Shown one piece after another: positions 1-6,866 of a stretch of DNA of 20,408 bases (positions are counted from its first letter, which is position 1; each line of letters starts with the position of its first letter). The stretch is taken from NCBI GenBank assembly GCA_020634215.1, contig JACKCD010000076.1, positions 1 to 20,408 on the forward strand, written 5' to 3'. A model generated the notes under the pieces. The model was not told the origin of the DNA, ran no database searches, and was given only the letters and a program-made list of their open reading frames with translations. Both the position numbers and the translations under genes were made by a program. The stretch is from Ardenticatenaceae bacterium. Its GTDB lineage: Bacteria; Chloroflexota; Anaerolineae; Promineifilales; Promineifilaceae.

Positions 1-196
1 TGTTAAGAAGCAAAAATAGTTCCTCAACTCGCTAGATTACATTTATTTGCTCCCCCAAGCTCCTTACTCTCTCCTGTATCCCTTCGGTAAACTAAGTTGT
101 ATCCCTCTTTGTCTCCCTTTTGGTAGACCAAACGGCCGTTTGTCTTTGCTTTAATACCACCAGTTGAAACAAGCAATCAATTGGAGGTAAAAGCAC

Positions 197-1197
197 ATGA
201 TAACCCAGATGAAGCAAGAAGGATTGATGTGGCGCGTAGTCGTCAAAATTCTGCGTTCGCCAGAAGGGCTAACCATGCCCGACGGCACACACGTGACCCA
301 CGAAATGACTGAAAACCAACATCATTTTGGCTATTGGCAGCGCGAAGCCTTAGCCGCCCAATCCAATTTGTTCGACAGCTTACCCGCTGGGCTGCGCGTG
401 CCGCAATTCTTGGGCATGACACCCATTAGCGACACCGAATGTTGGCTGTGGCAGGAGTATCTCCCCGCCGACCATAAGTGGTTATGGGATGATTATGATG
501 CAGCCGCCTATCGCCTGGGGCAGTGGCAAGCCAATCACCAAGAACTGTTCCAATATTCTTGGCTGGGTCGTGACTGGTTAGCGGGCTGGGTACATAGTCC
601 CCTAATGGGCATCTTTGGCATGGTTGAAGGGATGAATGGCTATCAACACCCGTTATTGACCGCCTATTTTGCCCCCGAAGAGTTGGCCGCTTTGCGCCAA
701 CTGTGGGCAGATCGACAACACTATTTGGGCAAGTTGGCGCAACTGCCGCAAACGCTGTGCCATCTGGATGCCCATCGCGGCAACCTTAGTTGGCAGGGGG
801 ACGATTTAGCCATGTTCGATTGGGCGTTTGTGGGTGCGGGGGCTTTGGGTGAGGAGTTGGCGGCTTTTGTAGGGCGACGCTGCTGCTGGATTATGTGCCT
901 TTGGCATATGCAGATCGGTTGGAGCGGGTGGCTTTTGCTGGCTATCTGGCTGGCTTGCGAGCCACTGGTTGGTCGGATAATCAAGACTTGATTTGGGAAG
1001 CTTATCGCTGTGCAGTGCCTTTGCGTTATGCCCTGATGTCACTGGCGAGTATGTTGAGAACAGTCATGCAACCCGGCTACTCCACTGAATAGGAGCAAAA
1101 AAAAACGGGCAAGTCCTTGGCTGATATTCTGGCCCATCGCGCTGGCTTGGTTCGTTTCTATCTATCACGACTGCCACATAACAATGAGTTCAGGTAG
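197..1197 (+). pseudogene. APH/choline-kinase-like phosphotransferase, frameshifted and with an internal amber codon
   Basis: ATG at 197 follows a GGAGG Shine-Dalgarno at 183-187. The first frame carries the kinase catalytic loop HLDAHRGN (H189, D191, N196) and the metal-binding FDW aspartate (D208), typical of the APH/choline kinase family (PF01636), which phosphorylates small-molecule hydroxyls such as aminoglycosides, choline or homoserine. After residue 226 the frame is lost at 872-875, where GGG stands where GGGG would keep the frame. The +1-shifted continuation (ATLLLDYVPLAYADRLERV...) is clearly the family's C-terminal helical part. It meets TAG at 1090-1092, yet the same frame goes on for 34 sensible residues (ending GLVRFYLSRL) to a TAG at 1195-1197. 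Reading through gives about 333 residues, the usual family length. The substrate cannot be told. It is either a decayed gene or one with assembly errors. The insertion-sequence remnant begins immediately after it. Confidence 0.8.
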
Positions 1198-2348
1198 GTT
1201 TAATTGTTGTGATTTGCCAACTTCTCCGACAAATCACATATCCTCCAGCCTTTTCCCTCTGAACCCAACGCACGAATTTGCTCATCAGAAATGTGATCCT
1301 TGTGAATAGCTAGGCATAGGAGATGGCGTGGACGACTTGCGGCCACGTATAATCTCTTTATAAAAGCAGCTTCTAAATGTGTAATGTGCAATTCACACCA
1401 ATTGCCACGCAAGGCATCCTCTCCCTCTCGTATCGGAACATCATTGACCCAACGCCATGTCCAAATCTCACCATGTTTGCCATTCCAGACCCGTTTGGAG
1501 TCAGACGACAGGGTGAGAGAAGCAAGCCAACGATAAAGTCCAATATGGGAGTTAGGCTTGCAGACAAAGAGGTAGTATTGCTCTAAATCGCTAATTTGCT
1601 GGCATAACGGTTGATTAGCAAACAAGTCATCTCCCAAAAATGTGACAGAGAATGGGGTAAACAGGTGTGACCAACGGTTAAGCCACCGTTTAGCCGCCGC
1701 TCTCTCACAATCTTGTTTCTCATGTCCATCCTGGGCGGTAATCATCTCGGGGAAAAGCGAAAGGACATGGGCAAAATCTGGTTTGACCATCAGAGGTAGT
1801 AACGTGGCATGGCAATAGTGGGTCTCACCATTGCAGTCTATGCGAGTTGAGCAACAAGCGCAAGAAATTGCTTTTGAAGAATGATAAACCATCCCATCCA
1901 AGACAATGAGTTGGGTTCCCAACTCTGTTTGATACAGTTGCAGCCCACCCAACTCGGCCAACTTTGTTCAGACCCACTCGAACTGAGAGGCAAATTCAAG
2001 CGGGTTTATCGGGTCTAACAAGTTTCGTATCTGATTGTCTGAAGGGACATTTTCTACCTGAAATAGCGTTTGCAGATTGTTTTTGCCTTTCCTTTTGCCG
2101 CTTAGTGCCTGATTGTGGGCCAGGAAAGATTGAGATTGCATGATAAAAATGCTCAAGGCACTATTCACTGCATCGGATAGTTGATATTTTGTATTCGGGT
2201 TTGGTTTACGCTGGTCAGGTAACTGTGCCCAGGCTGCCTGGCTCTGTTCAAAAAATGCTTGTAGGGGAAATTGCTTTATCATGGCTACAAGTAATTCCCC
2301 TTTTCCTCGTTTTGTCAAACATTTTTCAGATTGAGAATTGCTGGCAGG
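1198..2348 (-). mobile_element. Truncated insertion-sequence remnant (boundaries uncertain)
   Basis: The stretch between the phosphotransferase and the MFS gene holds only an interrupted transposase on the minus strand. I could not find matching terminal inverted repeats or a target duplication at either edge, and the transposase C-terminus is missing, so this is a decayed and truncated copy. It has no AACGGCCGTT copy and is more AT-rich than its neighbours, which fits foreign origin. Confidence 0.6.
1200..2318 (-). pseudogene. DDE transposase fragment with in-frame TGA
   Basis: Two open segments, 1968-2318 (116 residues, ending FASQFEWV) and 1200-1961 (253 residues, beginning after TKL), lie in the same frame and are separated by only one TGA at 1968-1970. 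Together they read as one transposase of the IS4-like DDE superfamily: an N-terminal helical domain, a first-aspartate strand (LIVLDGMVYHSS), the motif QDGHEKQDCERAAAKRW and a second-aspartate strand (FLGDDLFA). The expected C-terminal region with the catalytic glutamate and conserved histidine-rich tail is absent: sequence similarity appears to stop near 1230 and the frame closes at 1200. The start is either TTG at 2318 or, more likely, ATG at 2282; neither has a clear ribosome site. It is surely non-functional because of the missing C-terminus, whatever the TGA does. The family name is from motif memory and not firm. Confidence 0.75.
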
Positions 2349-3923
2349 CTAACGGCTTTCTTTGTGTAACCAGAAAGCGGCGAGCATGGCGAGGATGAGC
2401 AAGCCAGCCGACCAGAGGAAGGTTTCGGCTAGGACGCGGGTGGTAACGGCCGTTAATCCCTCTACCACCGCCCGCTGATACGCCGGGTTGGTGAGCGGCA
2501 GGTCGGGCAGGGTGATGGTGGTGCGGAGGGAGGCGAAGCGGCGCAGCCCCCACGCCGTCAGTGCCGACAGCCCCACCGACATGCCAATGAGCCGCAGGAC
2601 GATGACCAGACTGGCGGCGATGCCGCGCTGGTCGGCGGGAGCGGTGTTGATAACGGCCGTTCCCACCGGAGCCGTCACCAGCCCAAAACCCAGCCCCAAA
2701 ATCACCAACTGCCACCCCATTTGCCCAAACGGTGTGCCGACTGCCCACGTCCAGCCCATGAACCCAAACCCAACTGAAGCCAGCACCAGTCCCGCCACGG
2801 TAATGGGACGATAGCCGTAGCGTTCGGTAAGGCGGCCGCCGAGGTAGGCGGTGAACGCCATGGCCAATGTCATACCGGCCAGCAGAGTGCCGCTAATGAG
2901 GGCGGCTTGTTCTACGTCTAGCTCCAGCACGTTGACCAGCAGCGGCACGTTGACCATAGCGATGATCAGGACGCTGCCGACGAGGAAGTTGATGAGGATG
3001 GCGGGGGTGAAGTTGGGGCGGCGGAAGAGAGTGGAGGAGAGCAGGGGGGCAGGGGATTGTGGGGTGTGGGGCGTAGGGTGTGGGGTGGCACTCCCCACTC
3101 CCCACTCCCTACGCCCTACGCTCAGGCGGTGCTGCCAGAAGATGAAGACGGCCAGGGTAAGAGTAGCGGCAAGGTAGAGGTGGGAGGTGTATTGGTGAAG
3201 GGGGGAGGGGTTGGTGAGGCTGGCGAAGCCACCGGCGCTTTGCACGTCGCCACTGTTGAGCAGGGCGAGGTTGAGGGTGAGGAGAAAGAGGGTGAGAACG
3301 GCCGTTCCGACCCAATCAATGCGTTCCCGTTTTTCCGGTTGGGGCAGCCCACCCAGTGCCCACCATGCCGCCGCCATCCCCAGCAAACTCAGCGGAATGT
3401 TGAGGTAGAATTGCCAACGCCAGCTTAAAAAGCGAATGAGCAGTGCCCCATAAAGTGGTCCCCAAACCCAGCCGGCCGTGTCAATCGCCCCCAATGTTCC
3501 CAGAGCGGTGGCTCGCTTTTCCGCCGGGTAAACGTCACCAATGACGGCCATGGCGACGGGAACCATCGCACCGCCGCCAACGGCCGTTAATACCCGCCCC
3601 ACAATAAAGCTGCCCAGGTTATCTGCTAGTGGCACCCAAATGGAACCCACTAAAAACAGCCCCAATGCCCCCACATATACTGCCCGTCGTCCCACAATGT
3701 CACTCAGCCGCCCGGTGAATGGCATCACCACGACGTAACCGATTAAGTAGGCGTTGACAATCCATGCGGCGCGGTCAAGGCCATCGGGCAGCGGGATTTG
3801 CAGGTCAAAGATGATTTGGCGCAGCATCGTGGAGACGACGGTAAGATCATCCGCCGCCACAAACACGCCAAAAGCGACAACGGTTAAGATAACTTTAGGA
3901 GAAACAGCCTGGTGTTGCGTCAC
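2349..3923 (-). CDS. MFS transporter, DHA2 (14-helix) drug-exporter type
   Basis: A 524-residue protein with about 14 hydrophobic segments, the size of the DHA2/EmrB-QacA group of proton-driven exporters. Visible signatures are the N-terminal AADDLTVVSTML (the group's membrane-embedded D1-like motif), GRLSDIVGRR at residues 71-80 (motif A, loop 2-3), a motif-C-like GWVWGPLYGALL at 151-162 followed by WRWQFYLNIPL, and ATALGTLGAID before it. The start is GTG at 3923; no convincing Shine-Dalgarno precedes it and no other start looks better. Residues about 269-297, in the loop after helix 8, are a Pro/Thr/Ser/Gly-rich insertion encoded by a G-rich direct/inverted repeat block (3041-3121), not a normal part of the family. 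The substrate is unknown. It has no regulator beside it in this window. Confidence 0.85.
   Translation of the reverse strand: MTQHQAVSPKVILTVVAFGVFVAADDLTVVSTMLRQIIFDLQIPLPDGLDRAAWIVNAYLIGYVVVMPFTGRLSDIVGRRAVYVGALGLFLVGSIWVPLADNLGSFIVGRVLTAVGGGAMVPVAMAVIGDVYPAEKRATALGTLGAIDTAGWVWGPLYGALLIRFLSWRWQFYLNIPLSLLGMAAAWWALGGLPQPEKRERIDWVGTAVLTLFLLTLNLALLNSGDVQSAGGFASLTNPSPLHQYTSHLYLAATLTLAVFIFWQHRLSVGRREWGVGSATPHPTPHTPQSPAPLLSSTLFRRPNFTPAILINFLVGSVLIIAMVNVPLLVNVLELDVEQAALISGTLLAGMTLAMAFTAYLGGRLTERYGYRPITVAGLVLASVGFGFMGWTWAVGTPFGQMGWQLVILGLGFGLVTAPVGTAVINTAPADQRGIAASLVIVLRLIGMSVGLSALTAWGLRRFASLRTTITLPDLPLTNPAYQRAVVEGLTAVTTRVLAETFLWSAGLLILAMLAAFWLHKESR
3041..3121. repeat. G-rich repeat block inside the MFS gene
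   Basis: Plus-strand runs of four to six G separated by 1-7 bases (3044-3086) meet the usual G-quadruplex pattern. They are followed by three ACTCCCC-type units and by CCCTACGC, which pairs with GCGTAGGG at 3071-3078. The block is in frame in the MFS gene. A similar G-rich block (15489-15537) adjoins the heptamer repeats in mutS, so the two seem to be members of one family. Confidence 0.7.
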
Positions 3924-3940
3924 GTTGTGCCTAAACGGAT

Positions 3941-4020
3941 GTCATTTCGAAGTCCTCCGAGAAATCCCATTGACGTAGCTAGGTGAGTGGGATTTCTCCT
4001 CGAAGACTCGTCGAAATGAC
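3941..4020. repeat. 80-bp imperfect inverted repeat (MITE- or REP-like)
   Basis: The left arm 3941-3969 (starts GTCATTTCGA, ends GAAATCCCA) pairs with the right arm 3988-4020 (starts TGGGATTTCTC, ends TCGAAATGAC), with two small gaps and an 18-base loop. It lies between the starts of the MFS gene and the ends of the Nfu-like gene. Elements with these GTCATTTCGA/GAGAAATC arms are seen as dispersed palindromes in several bacterial phyla (from memory). It has no T-tract, so a terminator role is not indicated. Confidence 0.8.
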
Positions 4021-4071
4021 ATGTCTTTGTCCAGTGACTTGCTTATTGGCGATAGGCCTGAACAGATCGGT

Positions 4072-4350
4072 TTAAATAAAAAAATCTTTCAGGGCGGCAA
4101 TCACGTCAGCTTCAATGGCGTGCCAAACAGCGTCGGGGGTGCGGGTGATGGTGATTTCGTGTTTGTCCAGCCGCAGCTGGGCAATGCCGTCAATGACGGC
4201 CAGGGTTTGGGCAACGGGAGAGCCTTCCTCCATCTCGGCCACCGATTCATAGTTTTCCGGCTCCCCATCTATCAGCCGCAAATTGGTGTAAAACTGTATT
4301 CCTAGCCCGTCATCGCTTAGTTCTGCTTCAATTTCCATGTATTCAGACAT
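4072..4350 (-). CDS. Nfu/NifU N-terminal-domain protein
   Basis: About 92 residues from ATG at 4350 (MSEYMEIEAEL...). The whole length matches the small Nfu_N domain (PF08712) found at the N-terminus of Nfu iron-sulfur carriers: a first strand with IQFYTNLRL, then GSPVAQTLAVIDGIAQLRLDK, then ITITRTPDAVWHAIEADVIAALKDFF. The cysteine-bearing CxxC NifU domain is absent, and the protein has no cysteine, so it cannot hold a cluster by itself. In many bacteria stand-alone Nfu_N proteins occur with unknown roles. The open frame extends upstream to 4440, but that part has no family similarity. A TATAAT (4363-4358 on the minus strand) lies 7 bases before the ATG and no Shine-Dalgarno is seen, so the message may be leaderless. 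Confidence 0.75.
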   Translation of the reverse strand: MSEYMEIEAELSDDGLGIQFYTNLRLIDGEPENYESVAEMEEGSPVAQTLAVIDGIAQLRLDKHEITITRTPDAVWHAIEADVIAALKDFFI

Positions 4351-4396
4351 AGAATCTATTATATCATGTGGCGACGAAAATTTTACGCCTCTGCAA

Positions 4397-4426
4397 TTTA
4401 CGTCTCCACCTTGAAATGTGTATAAT
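4397..4426 (+). promoter_or_regulatory. Candidate sigma-70 type promoter for the YtxH-like gene
   Basis: TTTACG at 4397-4402 and TATAAT at 4421-4426 are separated by 18 bases and lie about 55 bases before the ATG at 4481. The region is divergent from the minus-strand gene starting at 4350, which has its own TATAAT at 4358-4363. This is a pattern match only. Confidence 0.45.
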
Positions 4427-4480
4427 TGAGGGCGACTCACAGTTTATGATACAACAACACCATGCTGTGGGAGGGATTGT

Positions 4481-4690
4481 ATGAACAAGATTTTTAGTTT
4501 TTTGGCGGGTGCTTTGTGTGGTGCCCTGGTTGGAGCCGTAACGGCACTGCTGTTGACGCCGGCCTCGGGGGATGAACTGCGGGCGGATGCGGAGGCGCGT
4601 TGGCAAGAGGCGATGCGCGAGGCAAATTTGGCGATGGAGCAGCGGCGGCGGGAGCTGGAGATGCAGTTCCAACAGGCCAGCCGGGCGTAG
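4481..4690 (+). CDS. Small YtxH-like membrane protein
   Basis: 69 residues with a strong GGAGGG ribosome site at 4470-4475. Residues 4-26 form one glycine/alanine-rich membrane helix (FLAGALCGALVGAVTALLL), followed by TPASGDELRADAE and a charged, probably helical tail of about 40 residues. The order of a glycine-zipper helix, then a P-x-SG-xE-R turn, then a charged helix is that of the YtxH/gas-vesicle-associated family (PF12732), often linked with envelope stress but without a defined activity. It is short for the family (usually 90-120 residues). It is a single-gene unit with its own promoter candidate and ends 15 bases before a perfect hairpin. Confidence 0.75.
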   Translation: MNKIFSFLAGALCGALVGAVTALLLTPASGDELRADAEARWQEAMREANLAMEQRRRELEMQFQQASRA

Positions 4691-4705
4691 TTGAAGTGTA
4701 AAACC

Positions 4706-4738
4706 AGAAGTTCAACTTCTTCAAGAAGTTGAACTTCT
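4706..4738. terminator. Perfect 15-bp hairpin between convergent genes
   Basis: AGAAGTTCAACTTCT at 4706-4720 and its exact reverse complement at 4724-4738 surround a 3-base loop. It lies between the stop of the YtxH-like gene (4690) and the stop of the metalloprotease gene (4751), so it is placed to end transcription from both sides. The T-tract is short (4738-4740), so termination strength is uncertain. The arm itself is partly self-complementary. Confidence 0.6.
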
Positions 4739-4750
4739 TTGATGACACGG

Positions 4751-6859
4751 CTACTGTACCTTAAGCCAATAGTTGGCAGGCGTGTCAATAAATGGGGTGA
4801 GCGGGATCAGGACGAGGGTGCCGCCGCCGGGGCCAAGTTCGACTGTCCATTGACCTTGATTGAAGCTGTTGAGCGGCAGTTGGGTGACTTGCGTTTGTTC
4901 GCCATACTGGATGATGGCAACGCCCCACTGTTGGGCAAGCGTGGCTTCGGTTTGGACAAAACCAACGGCCGTCCATTCCCCCTGATTGTCATCAACGGTA
5001 GTGCTGTACCCTAATTCGTCTATGGCGATGTTGTCGAGGGCGAGGCCGCGACTGGGGCCGGAAGAGTCGGTAAAAAGCTCAAAGCGCAGCAGGATGAGTT
5101 GCCCGGCGTAGTCATCGAGGTAGATGGTTTCGCTGACCCAGCCGTTGTGAGCATCGGGGGCATCGGCCGAACGGCCGTTAAACCCCGGTCCATAGGTTCC
5201 TTCCACAGCGTGGCCGGGCAGCAGCAGTTCCCAATTATCGCCACCATCGGTGGAAACGGAAACGTAGCCAAAGTCCCACTCTTCTTCCAGGTCGTACCAG
5301 GCATCAAAAGTGAGGGTGGCGGTGTCGAGGTTGCGGAGGTCAAAAACGGCCGTTAATTGCCCATTCACCTCATTGTCATCCGCCGCAAACCAGACGGTGC
5401 CATGTTCATTGGTCGGGTCATCAAACAGCGTAGCCGTGGTGTCACCGACAAAGGTGATGGTGGTTAAGCCGGGAAAGAAAAGATCGTAGTAATGCACGCC
5501 AAACGGGTCAAGTGTGCCCGTGATTTCGCGGTTGGGCAGGCGGATTTGGTGGATGAAAGACGGCCGTTCCAAATCCAGTTCCGTAAACCCATACGCAGTG
5601 CCCGCTGTCGGGTCATCCAAATAAACGGCCACCGCCCAATCCAGCACAAACTCACTTAGCGAACGGGCATCATATTTGGGAAGCAAGTCCCAGACCGCAG
5701 CCAGCCCGTTGGCCGGATGACGCACCAATTCACGAACGGCCGTTTCCCCCAACTGCTCCCAAAAATACACCGAAAACAGATACGCATTGGCATAATGGGC
5801 ATCAATTGTCTGCTCATCATATGACCACGAGTTAAGCCCAACTTCTGGTGCTTCCAGATAGGGAGCCGTATCCACCGTATCTAGCCCCACATACAGCTCT
5901 ACAAGCTGCGAAATTCCCTCATTGAGCCAAGCCGTTTCGTTAGGGTCAATGTGCCACTGCGACAAATGCTGCATCTCATGCACCAGCGTGCCAAAGTACA
6001 GGTCTTCATTTAGCTCCAACTGCGACATGTTGAGATAAATCATCTCCTGTTCGTTAGAGTCGCTGTAGAGGGTACGCGGATATTCGTCGAGGTCGGTGAA
6101 GTAGCCTAACTCATCGCTGTTGTCTACATCATCGAGGTGCAAAATAGAGAAGTGGGGGTCGTTGTCCACCCCTGGCTGCCACGCCTCGCCAAAGAGGTCG
6201 CTGACCAGCGGGTAGTAATAGCTTTCAAGCTGTTCAGCGGCAAAGTCTACATCTTCTTGGTCAAAGTTGAGGCTTGTTTCCACCCAAAAGTAAGCGTGGT
6301 CGGTGGCAGCCATCAGTTTGGCTTCAACTTTGTTTTCCCCGGCAAAAAAGGTTTCACGGTCGCCAACCTCGTAAGAGGGCTTGGTAACGGTGCGTGAGCC
6401 GAGGTCAAGCAGTGCTAACCGTTCGACGGCATCAAAATAGTTGTGCGGCGGGTAGGTGGCTCCCAGCAGTGCGTCTAAATTGGCGGCAGCGTAGGGAGGG
6501 ACGGGCTGCTGGATGATGGCGGCGGGTGGGTTGACGGCCAGGGTGGGAAGGGGGGTTGGCTGGAGCTTGCTGTTTTGGTCATCATTGGCAACGGTCGGCC
6601 GGCCGAAGCTGGGGTTGGTGTTGAGCGTGGTGGCGGTGGGGGAGGCAGGAACGGCCGTTGGGGGCAGCGGGGTTGGCGCTGATGCCAGCGGCGTTGTCAT
6701 CGTTGGTAGCGGCGCAGGAGAAGCTATTGCCACTTCTGGCGTGGGATCATCGGCCAAAATAAAGTAACCGACTGCACCCACCAGCATCATCGCCAGACAT
6801 GCCAGCAGGCCAAGACAGCCAAAAATGAAGAGATGAAGGGGGGAGATGGTTCGCTGCAT
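4751..6859 (-). CDS. Secreted/membrane-anchored HExxH metalloprotease with immune-inhibitor-A-like C-terminal domain (paralogue 1)
   Basis: 702 residues from ATG at 6859, which is 7 bases after the stop of its paralogue; the open frame reaches 6928 but overlaps that gene. Residues about 8-36 form one membrane helix, followed by a Pro/Thr-rich linker to about residue 105. The catalytic part has HEMQH at 294-298 and, 16 residues after the second histidine, the glutamate of WLNEGIS (E314), a gluzincin-type zinc site. The C-terminal half (about 495-650) has WYDLEEEWDFGYVSVSTDGG, a GPGFNG segment and YAGQLILLRFE, resembling the MAM-like domain of the M6 peptidase InhA. It is expected outside the cell, anchored by its N-terminus, acting on protein. 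It lies in an operon with the paralogue. Which peptidase family holds it exactly is not certain. Confidence 0.8.
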   Translation of the reverse strand: MQRTISPLHLFIFGCLGLLACLAMMLVGAVGYFILADDPTPEVAIASPAPLPTMTTPLASAPTPLPPTAVPASPTATTLNTNPSFGRPTVANDDQNSKLQPTPLPTLAVNPPAAIIQQPVPPYAAANLDALLGATYPPHNYFDAVERLALLDLGSRTVTKPSYEVGDRETFFAGENKVEAKLMAATDHAYFWVETSLNFDQEDVDFAAEQLESYYYPLVSDLFGEAWQPGVDNDPHFSILHLDDVDNSDELGYFTDLDEYPRTLYSDSNEQEMIYLNMSQLELNEDLYFGTLVHEMQHLSQWHIDPNETAWLNEGISQLVELYVGLDTVDTAPYLEAPEVGLNSWSYDEQTIDAHYANAYLFSVYFWEQLGETAVRELVRHPANGLAAVWDLLPKYDARSLSEFVLDWAVAVYLDDPTAGTAYGFTELDLERPSFIHQIRLPNREITGTLDPFGVHYYDLFFPGLTTITFVGDTTATLFDDPTNEHGTVWFAADDNEVNGQLTAVFDLRNLDTATLTFDAWYDLEEEWDFGYVSVSTDGGDNWELLLPGHAVEGTYGPGFNGRSADAPDAHNGWVSETIYLDDYAGQLILLRFELFTDSSGPSRGLALDNIAIDELGYSTTVDDNQGEWTAVGFVQTEATLAQQWGVAIIQYGEQTQVTQLPLNSFNQGQWTVELGPGGGTLVLIPLTPFIDTPANYWLKVQ

Positions 6860-6866
6860 AGCGTGC

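Noticed and set aside
1..196. Search for a gene or RNA upstream of the phosphotransferase
   Set aside because: Apart from one AACGGCCGTT copy at 131 and the ribosome site, nothing recognisable; a 6-bp stem at 119-132 is too short to call.
2326..3428. Several open frames on both strands opposite or inside the MFS gene
   Set aside because: Low-complexity Pro/Arg-rich products from GC-rich DNA, no ribosome sites, no domains.
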